From Schlesneria sphaerica (lineage in GTDB: Bacteria > Planctomycetota > Planctomycetia > Planctomycetales > Planctomycetaceae), in contig NZ_CP172346.1 of NCBI RefSeq assembly GCF_044336245.1, positions 4,588,001 through 4,652,000 of the forward strand: DNA of 64,000 nucleotides, written 5' to 3'. Shown here piece after piece: positions 36,291-45,195 of the stretch; position 1 is the first letter of the stretch; each line of letters opens with the position of its first letter. Under the pieces are notes generated by a model, which saw nothing but the letters and a program-made list of their open reading frames with translations, did not search any database and was not told the DNA's origin. The translations under genes were made by a program, and so were the position numbers.

Positions 36291-38189
36291 ATGAGCTGGC
36301 CCGGCTTTTCCGCACTGATGAATGCATGGTGGTTCCTGCTGCTGGTGCCGCTGGTTATCTTCTATTTCCTCAAGTTGAGACGCCCTCGCTTTGACGTTCC
36401 CTCGCTCGCGTTGTGGCGTCAGGTTGTTAATGATCAGCGGGTGAACTCACCCTTCCAGAAGTTCAAACGCAATCTGTTGCTGTTGTTCCAGATTCTGCTG
36501 CTCTGTTCGCTGATTATCGGGGCGATGCAGCCCTATCTTTCACGAGGAGCAGAACAAGCCCGGTTCCTGCCCGTGCTGATCGATAACTCAGCCAGTATGG
36601 CTGCGCTGGATGGCCCCAATGGCAAATCGAGACTCGACGATGCCAAGGAAAAGGTCTCGAAGCTGATTGATGACTTGCTGGCGGACCAGCGTCTCTGCCT
36701 GATCTCGGTCAATTCAACGGCCCGGAAACTGACGGACTTCACGGACAACAAACGGGTGCTCAAGGATGCTCTGGCACAATTAGATGTCACACAGGTCCCC
36801 AGTCGCCTGGAGGATGGATTGAGGTTGGCGCAGGCCATGTCTCGCGTCCAGCCGATCGAAACGGTGGTCCTGATTTCTGATGGAAATGTCCCAGCAGACA
36901 TCGAATTCGAGCTTCCGTTCAAACTGAACTTTCAAAAACTGGGGCCGGGGGGAGCCAATATCGGGATCGTTGATTTCAATGCCCGGCGATCAAGAACGGG
37001 TTGGGACGTGTTCGCGCGGATCGAAGCAACCCAGCAGAAAGACGATTCCAGAAACGGGCCACCAACCGCGCGATCGTTGTGTGAATACGAACTGCTCCAG
37101 AACGGACAGTCGATCAAGCAAGAGTCAGTGAGCATCGACGGGGGACGGGCAGAGCGGCTGGTGTTTAAGGTCCCTACCACGATTGCTGCATCCCTGGAAC
37201 TGCGGATCAAACCGGACGGATTCGACTCGATGACCACGGACAATGTGGCGTACTTGGAACTTCCTGCGCCGCGACAGCTCACCGTCTTCTGTCCCCGTTC
37301 AATGGAAACCTACCGCAACGCATTGGAAAACCTTCCCGACATTCTGCTGTTCCCCGGGGACTCGGATGAGCCGAAAGCCGTTGATGTGAAGTTCGCGGAA
37401 GGGCCGATCGAAATTGGTCCCGAGTCGCGGGTCACTTTTCATGTCGGCTTTGTCCCGGACGAACTTTCAAAGCTGGTGGAACTGGTCTCGGGTCAGTCCG
37501 AAGTCGTTGATTGGCGGCGGACCGCGCCGCTGCTGCAGCACGTGCAACTGCTCGATGTGCAGATTGCAGACGACCCCAAACTGGAGAAAGGTGTCGGAGA
37601 GCGTGACTTCGAAGTGGCTGGTTACGAAATCCTGGCGCAGTCCCGTTCCGGCCCGTTGATTCTGGAGCGGGACAGGGATGGCCGTCTCGACTATCACTTT
37701 CTCTTTCACACCGATCGATCGTCGCTGGTGTATCGAGTGGGATTCCCGATCCTTGTCCAGAACGTCATCCAGATCGCTGCACAACGGGCCGGACTGTTGG
37801 ACGCGAAGGCACACGGGACAGGAACGCTCCCCCCGCAGCGGATTACCCCGGATACGGCGGTTCAAGTCACCGGACCGAACGGATATACGGAGTCGGCCAC
37901 GAGCGACAAGAATGGCTTTGTCTCCGGGCTCGGGGCGCCGTATGTGGGAACATACGAAATGACGGGAGCGGAAACGCCCCTGAAACTGGGGGTTAGCCTG
38001 CTGTCCTCCAGTGAAACCGGACTAAGCACAGTCGATGTGCTGAAGTTTCCTGAAGTCCCCGTCCACGCGGCGGCTACGGTGTTGAAGACAGACCAACCCC
38101 TGTGGAGATGGTTCGCACTGGGGGGGCTATGTTTCCTGCTGGTCGAATGGTGGTACTTCCAGAAACGTCCCTCCGGAGTTCCCACCTGA
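36291..38189 (+). CDS. BatA-like membrane protein with vWA domain
   Basis: The protein has 632 residues. The N-terminus contains the BatA-type block 'WWFLLLVPLVIFYFLKLRRP' with a second membrane helix at about residues 60-80. A vWA domain follows ('VLIDNSASMAALDGPNGKSR', DxSxS), then a long extracytoplasmic beta-rich part, and a final membrane helix near residue 615. It belongs with the MoxR/DUF58 complex and probably carries out an envelope-related function. GAGG precedes the start, and the gene lies 55 bases behind the DUF58 gene. Confidence 0.88.
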   Translation: MSWPGFSALMNAWWFLLLVPLVIFYFLKLRRPRFDVPSLALWRQVVNDQRVNSPFQKFKRNLLLLFQILLLCSLIIGAMQPYLSRGAEQARFLPVLIDNSASMAALDGPNGKSRLDDAKEKVSKLIDDLLADQRLCLISVNSTARKLTDFTDNKRVLKDALAQLDVTQVPSRLEDGLRLAQAMSRVQPIETVVLISDGNVPADIEFELPFKLNFQKLGPGGANIGIVDFNARRSRTGWDVFARIEATQQKDDSRNGPPTARSLCEYELLQNGQSIKQESVSIDGGRAERLVFKVPTTIAASLELRIKPDGFDSMTTDNVAYLELPAPRQLTVFCPRSMETYRNALENLPDILLFPGDSDEPKAVDVKFAEGPIEIGPESRVTFHVGFVPDELSKLVELVSGQSEVVDWRRTAPLLQHVQLLDVQIADDPKLEKGVGERDFEVAGYEILAQSRSGPLILERDRDGRLDYHFLFHTDRSSLVYRVGFPILVQNVIQIAAQRAGLLDAKAHGTGTLPPQRITPDTAVQVTGPNGYTESATSDKNGFVSGLGAPYVGTYEMTGAETPLKLGVSLLSSSETGLSTVDVLKFPEVPVHAAATVLKTDQPLWRWFALGGLCFLLVEWWYFQKRPSGVPT

Positions 38190-38372
38190 GCGACCATCGC
38201 GGTGGGACCTCGCTTCTCTGCGCGGGATCTGCGGGGTTCTCTGCGCTCTCCAGGTAGGAATTGCTGGGAAGCCAAATCGCGATGTACACGGATCGACAAA
38301 TCCATCATCAAAACTCTGCTCAGGGGGAAGGGAAATGATCTTGGGCAGTACCCGGCTTGGAAAGAGGGCCAC

Positions 38373-40619
38373 ATGGTGACTTCCGTCATGCAGCAGCTTG
38401 CTTCAAAGTCCCTCGCGATAGTGATTTGGCTGACGCTGCTGTCGTGCTTGTCGATCACGTCTACGGCATTCGGTCAGCAGAAGCCGATCTCCATTGAGGC
38501 TTCCAATATGCAGCCCTCGGTTGTGTTAGGGCGGCCGATTCTCACGTGGTGGGATGTCAAAATCCCGGGGGCTGGTTTGCTGACGGGCAAATTGCGCTTC
38601 CAAGTCCATTCAGAAGGATATCAGTTCGCATCGCTGGAAACCGAAGTTCTGACGCTGAACGGTCCCGAACAACGAATACGAGTTTTGCTTCCCGCGATCG
38701 ACAGTCCACAACCTGTCGATCGGCTTCTCGTCGATATTTCGTTTGAAGGTGATAAGTATTCAGGCGACCTCGGGCAGCAGATTCTTCGCGTCCCGTTTGC
38801 GATGAAATGCGTGTTCAACATTCTCGTCGGCGAATCACGCATTGCACGTAAACGGACCCCTGAACGTGAGAAGCTGATGGAGCGTCTCAAATTCGAATCT
38901 CTTGTTCCCATGCCGGTGAATAGCACGGGACAGGTCGAAGAGCCCGACGGCGTGCAGACCATTTTTGCATCCGTTGACCCCGTCGATTTTCCTGCTGAAC
39001 CCATATCGTATTGCAACTACGATCTTGTTCTGCTGATGCGTGAGGAGTTCCGGCATCTGCGGAAGGCGCAACTGGAGGGTCTACTGGCCTGGGTTCGTGC
39101 AGGTGGGAGCCTGTATCTGGAACCGAACGGCGTTCTGGAGCCCTATCATCTTCAGTTTCTGCAAGACCTGATTCGTGACGATTCCAAGGGCCTGGTTTTC
39201 CTCCCTGACAGCAGGGGCAAGATTCCTCAAGATACGGTTCCGCCGGATCAGGTCGCGATATCTTTGAAGAGTGGTCTAGGGAATGTTGTGATCCGTACCG
39301 AGGATCCCGAACGTCCCATCACCCTTTCCATCGAGGACTGGCGGAAGATTGCCGGACCCCTTTGGAAATGGCGCTCTGAGCCCCATCATCAACTTCTCGT
39401 GATGGAACACGTGGTGGGGCTTGACGGTCAACCCACACAGGTGGTGCGTCCTAATCCGGACCCATGGAACTTTTCCCTGGGGATGTTGAACCGCCACCCG
39501 CTCCATACGTTCGAGTTGCTCGATCGGTTATTGCCTGATGGCGTACGGATGGTTCCGTTGCCACTGCTCGCCCTCATTCTGACGACGTTCATCCTGATCA
39601 TTGGTCCCGGTGACTACTACGTTCTGGGATGGCTGAAAGCACGCAAGTTCACCTGGCTGACGTTTCCTGTCACGACACTGGCGGTCACTGCCCTGACTGT
39701 GCTGATCTCGAACAGTTACATGAGCACGTCGGAAGCGCGCCGGGCACTCGTTGTTCATGACATCGGGCCTCGCAACGACATTGTTCGTACGAACCGGTTC
39801 GAGTTGCTCTTTGTGGCCTCAACTCATCAGGTCACCACGGAGGTCGAGAAGGGATTGCTGACACCTCTTAAGACAAATTCCAGTATGAATGACATTGCCG
39901 GCATTCCACCCGGTTTCGTCTACACGTCAATCAACGGTCAAATGACGCTGGTTCCCAGTGGGGGGGGGATCAGCGGTTCAGTCACTGCCGAGCGACTGAC
40001 GTCGCAGTTCCAGGGACGGATTCCCACACAATCCTCAACCGTCCAGAACCTCTCGAAATGGACTCCGCAGATCAATCGAATCATGTCGCTCTCTCAACTG
40101 GCAACGGCACCTGATGTGGACTGGAGCCAGTTCGATCTGAAAAAAAGCGATGCCGTGAGAATCCTTGCCCATGAAGTTCCCGGAGAGCTACTCGCACGCG
40201 TTCACGAGACGTTTGGAAAGGATGCTCTGGTTGCCTGCTTTACTGGCCATGGTGGCTGGGCGTCGGACCGAGCACCTGGATGGCGTTCAACCCGCGAGAG
40301 TGATGCTCCGGCTCAGCGTCAATTCTATTCGATGCAGGCATCGGGGTACGATGACTATAACCAGCGAATTCAGATGATAAACGAAGCTGATCTCTTTCGC
40401 TGGATGTATTACGCGTCTGTCGCCCCGGTTCAGAGAGGGGCATTCTCGCTCGTCAAACAGACGGCTCCCAAGGGGGGAGCGTACTGCGACGACCTTGCGT
40501 TAATGGACTGTACCGATCCTGATGAATGGATTCTGGTGGTAATTGTTCCCCATCAGGATGAATACGTCACCTATCGTAAATTGATGCGGTTTCAAGAGTC
40601 TTCGATCAACAGGGAGTGA
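38373..40619 (+). CDS. Exported membrane-anchored protein closing the MoxR operon
   Basis: From the chosen ATG the protein has 748 residues. A signal peptide (LAIVIWLTLLSCLSITSTAFG) starts near residue 13; the longer frame adds 57 residues without coding character. Two membrane helices lie near the middle ('LPLLALILTTFILIIGPGDY' and 'FPVTTLAVTALTVLIS'). The part before them resembles a glutamine-amidotransferase-like fold ('LEGLLAWVRAGGSLYLEPNG'). This layout is typical of the last gene in planctomycete MoxR/vWA operons, but I do not know a named family for it. Confidence 0.75.
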   Translation: MVTSVMQQLASKSLAIVIWLTLLSCLSITSTAFGQQKPISIEASNMQPSVVLGRPILTWWDVKIPGAGLLTGKLRFQVHSEGYQFASLETEVLTLNGPEQRIRVLLPAIDSPQPVDRLLVDISFEGDKYSGDLGQQILRVPFAMKCVFNILVGESRIARKRTPEREKLMERLKFESLVPMPVNSTGQVEEPDGVQTIFASVDPVDFPAEPISYCNYDLVLLMREEFRHLRKAQLEGLLAWVRAGGSLYLEPNGVLEPYHLQFLQDLIRDDSKGLVFLPDSRGKIPQDTVPPDQVAISLKSGLGNVVIRTEDPERPITLSIEDWRKIAGPLWKWRSEPHHQLLVMEHVVGLDGQPTQVVRPNPDPWNFSLGMLNRHPLHTFELLDRLLPDGVRMVPLPLLALILTTFILIIGPGDYYVLGWLKARKFTWLTFPVTTLAVTALTVLISNSYMSTSEARRALVVHDIGPRNDIVRTNRFELLFVASTHQVTTEVEKGLLTPLKTNSSMNDIAGIPPGFVYTSINGQMTLVPSGGGISGSVTAERLTSQFQGRIPTQSSTVQNLSKWTPQINRIMSLSQLATAPDVDWSQFDLKKSDAVRILAHEVPGELLARVHETFGKDALVACFTGHGGWASDRAPGWRSTRESDAPAQRQFYSMQASGYDDYNQRIQMINEADLFRWMYYASVAPVQRGAFSLVKQTAPKGGAYCDDLALMDCTDPDEWILVVIVPHQDEYVTYRKLMRFQESSINRE

Positions 40620-40687
40620 CTGAACGGGGTCCGCACGGCCGGATGATTCCATGTTGTCCATTCGCTGCGCCGCTGATTGGCGGGTTG

Positions 40688-41776
40688 TCAGCTACTGACA
40701 CGTGCGACGAGTTGAGCAACTTTTGTCTGGATCTCTGCCGGTTCTGTATAGAGTGTCCATTTCGTCGGGTCGGTCCCTTCGAAGGCTGCCTGGATTCGTT
40801 CGGTATTACGTGACTCGCCTCGAATCGCACGGATAAAGACACCCACGATCTGGTCGGGAAGCTCTCTTAAAAAGTGACCGTAGATGTCGGCATCCTGTTC
40901 ACCCGAGTCCCCAATCAGGACGAAGTGCCGCTTGGGGAAGGCCCGCAGAATTGGTTCAATGGCCAATTGCTTGTACGCTTTCTGCGGTGATCGCCTCAGC
41001 TTGCGAGCGGCTTCCCGGAAACGGAACCGCTTCAGATGGAACGAGCCAAACGGGTAACCCTCGGCACGACAGAACTCATGCAGCGGTTCGTAAAGTTGCC
41101 AAGGACTGCCCGAGACAAAATGGAATGCGGCACCGGCAATCGCACAGTCGCGATAGAGTTCAGGCATCCCGGTCACGGGGACGAAACGCCGCGTGAACGT
41201 ATTGCGGAACAAGTCACGTCGATTACTGACATTGCTGTGTTTGATCGTGTCGTCGACATCGGAAATGATGGAAACGCCAGTGGGCTCGATCAATTGAAGG
41301 CGACCCGAAAACTTGCGCTGGTCAGTTCGAGCCAGCACCACCTGGCAGCCGATCGAACGACCGCCAAACTCGATCGGCTCAATCAGTTTCGAAACACTCT
41401 CGTCATCCAGTTCGACTGTTCCGCGGAACAATCCCATGTAGTCGGATTCAGCGACCTGAAATTCGCGATCACCAATCGCGATCGTGACCGCACGACCGCG
41501 CAGTCCCGGCATCAGAAACTGTCGCATTCGCTGACGAAAGAAGTCTTCCGCCGATCGATCAAAACGCATGGCCCGTTTGATCAGGCTCATGACGGGAGAA
41601 CGATGAATCCAGGAGATCCGGGGATCAAAGACACTGCCCTGAATCAGCAGTGTCCATCCTTTTCCATCTTCGGTCCGTGAACCGAAGGACGGGTACAAGA
41701 CGATCTGCTCGTCCCGTCCGACGGTTGATCGATTTCGGCGAAAGGTTCGAAACAATACCACGATCGTTGGCCTCAA
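40688..41776 (-). CDS. APP1-like phosphatidate phosphatase domain protein (DUF2183)
   Basis: The protein has 362 residues. The catalytic block is 'SDVDDTIKHSN' (DxDxT of the HAD type) with 'FHFVSGSPWQLYEPL' and 'FVLIGDSGEQDADIYG' downstream, matching the conserved domain of yeast App1. Yeast App1 dephosphorylates phosphatidate; bacterial members are largely uncharacterised. The start is uncertain: a TTG at 41776 is used, and a Met about 63 residues further in is an alternative. It is convergent with the MoxR operon and lies directly downstream of the BMC operon. Confidence 0.85.
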   Translation of the reverse strand: MRPTIVVLFRTFRRNRSTVGRDEQIVLYPSFGSRTEDGKGWTLLIQGSVFDPRISWIHRSPVMSLIKRAMRFDRSAEDFFRQRMRQFLMPGLRGRAVTIAIGDREFQVAESDYMGLFRGTVELDDESVSKLIEPIEFGGRSIGCQVVLARTDQRKFSGRLQLIEPTGVSIISDVDDTIKHSNVSNRRDLFRNTFTRRFVPVTGMPELYRDCAIAGAAFHFVSGSPWQLYEPLHEFCRAEGYPFGSFHLKRFRFREAARKLRRSPQKAYKQLAIEPILRAFPKRHFVLIGDSGEQDADIYGHFLRELPDQIVGVFIRAIRGESRNTERIQAAFEGTDPTKWTLYTEPAEIQTKVAQLVARVSS

Positions 41777-41850
41777 GCCGACGATGTCGTCAGCGATATG
41801 GTTCTCAATGACTCACCAGCATCAGCATGCTCCTGAATGCGGCTTCCTTT

Positions 41851-42774
41851 TTACAGGACTTTATCGATCGTTTCACGCAGAACGTTGCCTGATTTTTGGA
41901 GAGCCATCTTTTCTTTTGGCCAAAGTTCGACTTCGATCACTCCTAGAACACCCTTGCGGCCGACGACGGTCGGAACCGAGATCGCCACGTCCCGCAGTCC
42001 GAATGCCCCCGATTGCAGCGAGGAAACAGGCAGAATGCGGCGCTGATCCAAAGCGATCGCGTGGACAACGTCGGCGATCGAAACGCCGACTGCGAAGCCG
42101 GCTCCCCCTTTCTTCTTGATCACTTCGGCACCACTGCCGCGGGTCTTTTTCTCGACTTCGGCGATCAACTGATTGTTGACACCGGGGTACTTTTCGAGGG
42201 GCAGACCGGCAATCTGGGCGGCCGACCAGATGGGAACCATGCTGTCGCCATGTTCCCCGTAGATCGTCACGTCGACCTGTGTTGGTGGTACGTCCAGCCG
42301 CTGGGCCAGCATGCTGCGGAGTCGGGTGGTATCGAGCACCGTTCCCAGGCCGATGACCTGCGATGCGGGCAGACCCAGTTCCTTGATCGCCAGATAGGTC
42401 AGCACGTCCACAGGATTCGAGACGACGAAGATGATGGCGTCTTTCCGCAGACCGCTCGACTTCAGCTCGCCCAGAATGCCTCGGAACAGGGCGACGTTGC
42501 GATTGATCAGGTCCAGTCGGCTTTCTTCCGGCTTGCGGCGAAGTCCGGCCGTGATCACGATGCAGTCGCTGTCAGAGCAAGACTTCATGTCGCCTGAGGT
42601 AATCTTCTGATCGGCCAGAATGCTGGCACCATGCAGCAGGTCGAGAGCCTGACCTTCGCAAGCTTCCTGGTTCACATCGACCAGGTGAATGTGGCGTACG
42701 ATCTTGCCTGCCTGAAGAGCGAATCCGGCACAGGAACCGACCAGACCGCCACCGCCGATGATGCTGACTTTCAT
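41851..42774 (-). CDS. LDH/MDH-family dehydrogenase of the BMC operon
   Basis: From the conserved start MKVSIIGGGGLVGS the protein has 307 residues. The NAD-binding Gly-rich motif, 'VSNPVDVLTY', and the catalytic His175 in GEHGDS are all present. The specificity loop reads AGLRRKPEESR: the position that is Gln in lactate dehydrogenases is Arg80, as in malate dehydrogenases. In PVM microcompartments this gene is thought to handle lactate or lactaldehyde redox and NAD recycling, so the Arg is noteworthy. No terminal encapsulation helix is evident. It is the last gene of the BMC operon. GAGAGA precedes the ATG. Confidence 0.9.
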   Translation of the reverse strand: MKVSIIGGGGLVGSCAGFALQAGKIVRHIHLVDVNQEACEGQALDLLHGASILADQKITSGDMKSCSDSDCIVITAGLRRKPEESRLDLINRNVALFRGILGELKSSGLRKDAIIFVVSNPVDVLTYLAIKELGLPASQVIGLGTVLDTTRLRSMLAQRLDVPPTQVDVTIYGEHGDSMVPIWSAAQIAGLPLEKYPGVNNQLIAEVEKKTRGSGAEVIKKKGGAGFAVGVSIADVVHAIALDQRRILPVSSLQSGAFGLRDVAISVPTVVGRKGVLGVIEVELWPKEKMALQKSGNVLRETIDKVL

Positions 42775-42792
42775 TGGATTTCTCTCATTAGA

Positions 42793-42808
42793 GGTGACGT
42801 GAGTCACC
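42793..42808 (-). promoter_or_regulatory. Perfect inverted repeat upstream of the BMC dehydrogenase gene
   Basis: GGTGAC-GTGA-GTCACC is a perfect 6-bp dyad centred 26 bases upstream of the ATG. It could be a binding site or a small mRNA hairpin near the ribosome binding region. A GC-rich imperfect stem (CCCCCCG / CGGGTGGGG) lies a little further upstream. The role is unknown. Confidence 0.35.
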
Positions 42809-42925
42809 AGTATCCTGACTGACTGAGAACCCCCCGCCGCTCCGTCGGGTGGGGACTTGACTTCGGCTGCTGCCAGCAAGGACAGACGCCAGCGAGGGGG
42901 TCGCGGCGCCTGTCAAAAGTCAAAA

Positions 42926-43834
42926 TTACTTGTTGAGAGCCGAAACGACTTGTTCGGTGATCAGCTTGATCAGCGATTCGGTATCGATGTCGGCGCTGCT
43001 TGAGGCCTTCGGCTGCGGGGCTGACGACGCTTCCTTCTGTCGCTCCAGATAGCCTTTGTATTGTGGAGGTGGCTCGAAGGCGATGGGCTCGAGTTTGTTC
43101 TCTTTGTAGCCTTCGCGGAACGCTGTGTTACCGCACAGGTCGCAGTTCTCGACATGGAACCGTGGATCGTCGAAGCCGAGTTTCTTCTTGAGGTCGAGAA
43201 GCTCGACGGATTCCCGCTCGTTCAGGTAGGTGACCTTACCGAGTTGTTTCGACAGCAACAGAATTCGACAGTAGGCGTCGAGGATTTCCGTCTTCCAGTA
43301 GGCATCTTCCAGCGTCTTCCCGAACGTCACGGTGCCGTGGTTCGTCAGGATGATCGTGTTGGTGCCGTTACCCAGGAACGGGACGACCGTGTTTGCAAAC
43401 GCGTGACCACCCGGAGTCTCGTAAGGAGCGATGGGGACTTCGCCCATGAAGACTTCGATTTCGGGCAGAATACACTGCGGAATCGGTTCGCGAGCGACAG
43501 CGAAGGCCGTGGCATGAGGTGGATGGCAGTGAACGACAGCCTTGACGTCAGGGCGGTGCTTCATGATCGCCAGGTGCAGCAGAACTTCGCTGGTTCGCTT
43601 TCGCTTGCCCGCGATCTGCACACCTTCCATATCGACCGCGCAGATGTCTTCAGGAGTCATGAAGCCTTTGCAGATCATCGTGGGTGAGCAAAGGACTTCG
43701 TTCTCGCCGACACGGATCGAGATATTGCCGTCGTTCGCCGCCGCGAATCCCTTGTTGTAGACACGGCGTCCGATCTCACAGATCTCTTCTTTGAGCTTCC
43801 GGTCATTGATTCCGGAATTCCATTGGCTGGTCAT
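42926..43834 (-). CDS. Class II aldolase (fuculose/rhamnulose-phosphate type) with C-terminal encapsulation helix
   Basis: The protein has 302 residues. 'NDGNISIRVGENEVLCSPT', the zinc ligands His102 and His104 in 'VVHCHPPHATAF' and His166 in 'LTNHGTVTFG' define the class II aldolase/adducin family. It should cleave L-fuculose- or L-rhamnulose-1-phosphate to DHAP and L-lactaldehyde. After the catalytic domain comes a CDLCGN motif, a Pro/Ala/Ser linker and a C-terminal amphipathic helix (TESLIKLITEQVVSALNK) that looks like an encapsulation peptide. The enzyme is expected inside the microcompartment. The following BMC-P gene is transcribed upstream of it, 32 bases away. Confidence 0.95.
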   Translation of the reverse strand: MTSQWNSGINDRKLKEEICEIGRRVYNKGFAAANDGNISIRVGENEVLCSPTMICKGFMTPEDICAVDMEGVQIAGKRKRTSEVLLHLAIMKHRPDVKAVVHCHPPHATAFAVAREPIPQCILPEIEVFMGEVPIAPYETPGGHAFANTVVPFLGNGTNTIILTNHGTVTFGKTLEDAYWKTEILDAYCRILLLSKQLGKVTYLNERESVELLDLKKKLGFDDPRFHVENCDLCGNTAFREGYKENKLEPIAFEPPPQYKGYLERQKEASSAPQPKASSSADIDTESLIKLITEQVVSALNK

Positions 43835-43866
43835 TGGCTACAGTTCCTTTTCACTGCGATGTCTGG

Positions 43867-44148
43867 CTAATTCACTTCAATCGTGTCAAGAATACAGGCG
43901 TTGTACGCATCGAGTGGCTTGTAATTCGGAGCGAACGGGTTTGCCGCCTCTCCTCCTTCACTGAATCCGATTTTGGCTCCGGGTGAGGCACCGAGTTCGT
44001 CATAGACGATCAAGGCTTCGTCGCGACCATTCGGATCACCCGCCAGGCCAGCGGCATTCAGTGGTACGACGACGAGCCACGTGCCGCCCGACACCATCGG
44101 GTTGCATTTGGAGAGCGTCACCTTACCGATCACCTCGCCGACTCGCAT
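43867..44148 (-). CDS. BMC-P pentameric shell protein (EutN/CcmL family)
   Basis: The protein has 93 residues from the ATG at 44148, where 'MRVGEVIGKVTLSKCNPMVS' gives the family's N-terminal strand; the longer frame is unsupported. 'LVVVPLNAAG', 'ALIVYDELGASPGAKIGFSEG' and 'ACILDTIEV' complete the EutN/CcmL fold. Pentamers of this type cap the vertices of the shell. A loop rich in Asn and Pro (about 70-80) is longer than in the second copy. This is one of three BMC-P genes in the operon. GGGAAAC precedes the start. Confidence 0.95.
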   Translation of the reverse strand: MRVGEVIGKVTLSKCNPMVSGGTWLVVVPLNAAGLAGDPNGRDEALIVYDELGASPGAKIGFSEGGEAANPFAPNYKPLDAYNACILDTIEVN

Positions 44149-44227
44149 TGTTTCCCTTTCGACTCTTGTTCCGCCGCCCAGGCGACTCGATTTCGAGTCC
44201 GTCTGAGAGGGGGCAAGAGCCCTGAAT

Positions 44228-45076
44228 TCATAATCCTGCCGGAGGCCGTGGCCGTGTGGTGGCACAATCCTTCAGCAGGTTTCTCAGTTCAACGAATGTC
44301 TTTCCGACGGGACTGATGCAGACGACATTGGCACTCAATGTTCGCATCACCTGTTCCCACTGCTTCGTGTTCTGCATCACCGCAGCGCGGACGCGATCGT
44401 TCCGGTTCGCCTTGCAGACGATCAACTCGGCCTGTTCGGTGAAGATGACGACGCCATCGCATTCCGCCGTGCTGACCAGGCTCGTTGCCAGGTCCGCTGC
44501 TTCCAGCGGCTGTCCCACCACCTCGATCTTCCAGCCGTCAGTCATCCGACGCAGGCCTTCCTGCAGAGACCGCACGGTCGGGGTCATCGTTTGCAGAATT
44601 ACCTGCCACTTGATTGGTGCACCGCCGTTTGCGGATGCGGAATTCTTATCCTGTCGTGACCAGGAGGTTCGCTTTGAGTTCAGCCAGTCACGTGCAGCAG
44701 GGGTGATGATTGAACTGCGGCCGAAGCGGACCGACTGACCAGCCCGAACCGACTGCTCAAGAATGTCGGCGGTAATGACCGGCACTGTCAGTTCGACCAC
44801 GATCGGCTTCGACGCTGGTGTTGCGGCGGGAGCTGGGACCGGAGAGGAAAGTGCCACTGCAGGAAGGGGCGTCGACGCTGGAGCCGGGGAAACCACAGGA
44901 GCTGCCGTTGACGAAGTTGCGACACTGCGAGCTGCGAGTGGTGCAGGGGCGGAGGCCGCATTTGTCTGAGTCGTCCCCGAATTGAGGGGACGTGAGGGTG
45001 CTGGTGCTGGTTTGAGCTGAGCCAGCACGCCCGACACGATCTCGTCAATAAGGGCCTGATTCACAGTTCTGTCCAA
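44228..45076 (-). CDS. BMC-associated linker protein with degenerate RpiB-like C-terminal domain
   Basis: The protein has 282 residues and a TTG start; a GTG four codons on is an alternative. An N-terminal amphipathic helix (ALIDEIVSGVLAQL) resembles encapsulation peptides. A Pro/Ala-rich linker spans about residues 22-92. Next comes a motif common in BMC proteins, 'IITPAARDWLNSKR'. The C-terminal 125 residues resemble the RpiB/LacA sugar-phosphate isomerase fold ('KANRNDRVRAAVMQNTKQWE'), but the Gly-rich catalytic loop (GTGxG) is missing. I infer a scaffold or assembly protein rather than an isomerase. No named function can be assigned with certainty. Confidence 0.8.
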   Translation of the reverse strand: MDRTVNQALIDEIVSGVLAQLKPAPAPSRPLNSGTTQTNAASAPAPLAARSVATSSTAAPVVSPAPASTPLPAVALSSPVPAPAATPASKPIVVELTVPVITADILEQSVRAGQSVRFGRSSIITPAARDWLNSKRTSWSRQDKNSASANGGAPIKWQVILQTMTPTVRSLQEGLRRMTDGWKIEVVGQPLEAADLATSLVSTAECDGVVIFTEQAELIVCKANRNDRVRAAVMQNTKQWEQVMRTLSANVVCISPVGKTFVELRNLLKDCATTRPRPPAGL

Positions 45077-45114
45077 TGTTGCAAGTCAGACTCACGAACG
45101 TCGCAGTACTATCT

Positions 45115-45152
45115 CTGTGGTCTCAGAACCACAGGGGACCGATCTCAGGTCC
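45115..45152 (-). promoter_or_regulatory. Two adjacent stem-loops in an intra-operon spacer
   Basis: CTGTGGT/ACCACAG (45115-45121 and 45128-45134) and GGACC/GGTCC (45136-45140 and 45148-45152) each form a short hairpin. They lie in the 119-base gap between a BMC-P gene and the linker protein gene. They may tune relative expression within the operon by transcript processing or attenuation. Confidence 0.35.
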
Positions 45153-45195
45153 TTGTGACTGCTGAGACCTGTGACGAGTCCTGCTGTTCGCGACG

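Noticed and set aside
44228..45076. Active ribose-5-phosphate isomerase B inside the microcompartment
   Set aside because: The Gly-rich catalytic loop of RpiB is not present and only the distal core resembles the family.
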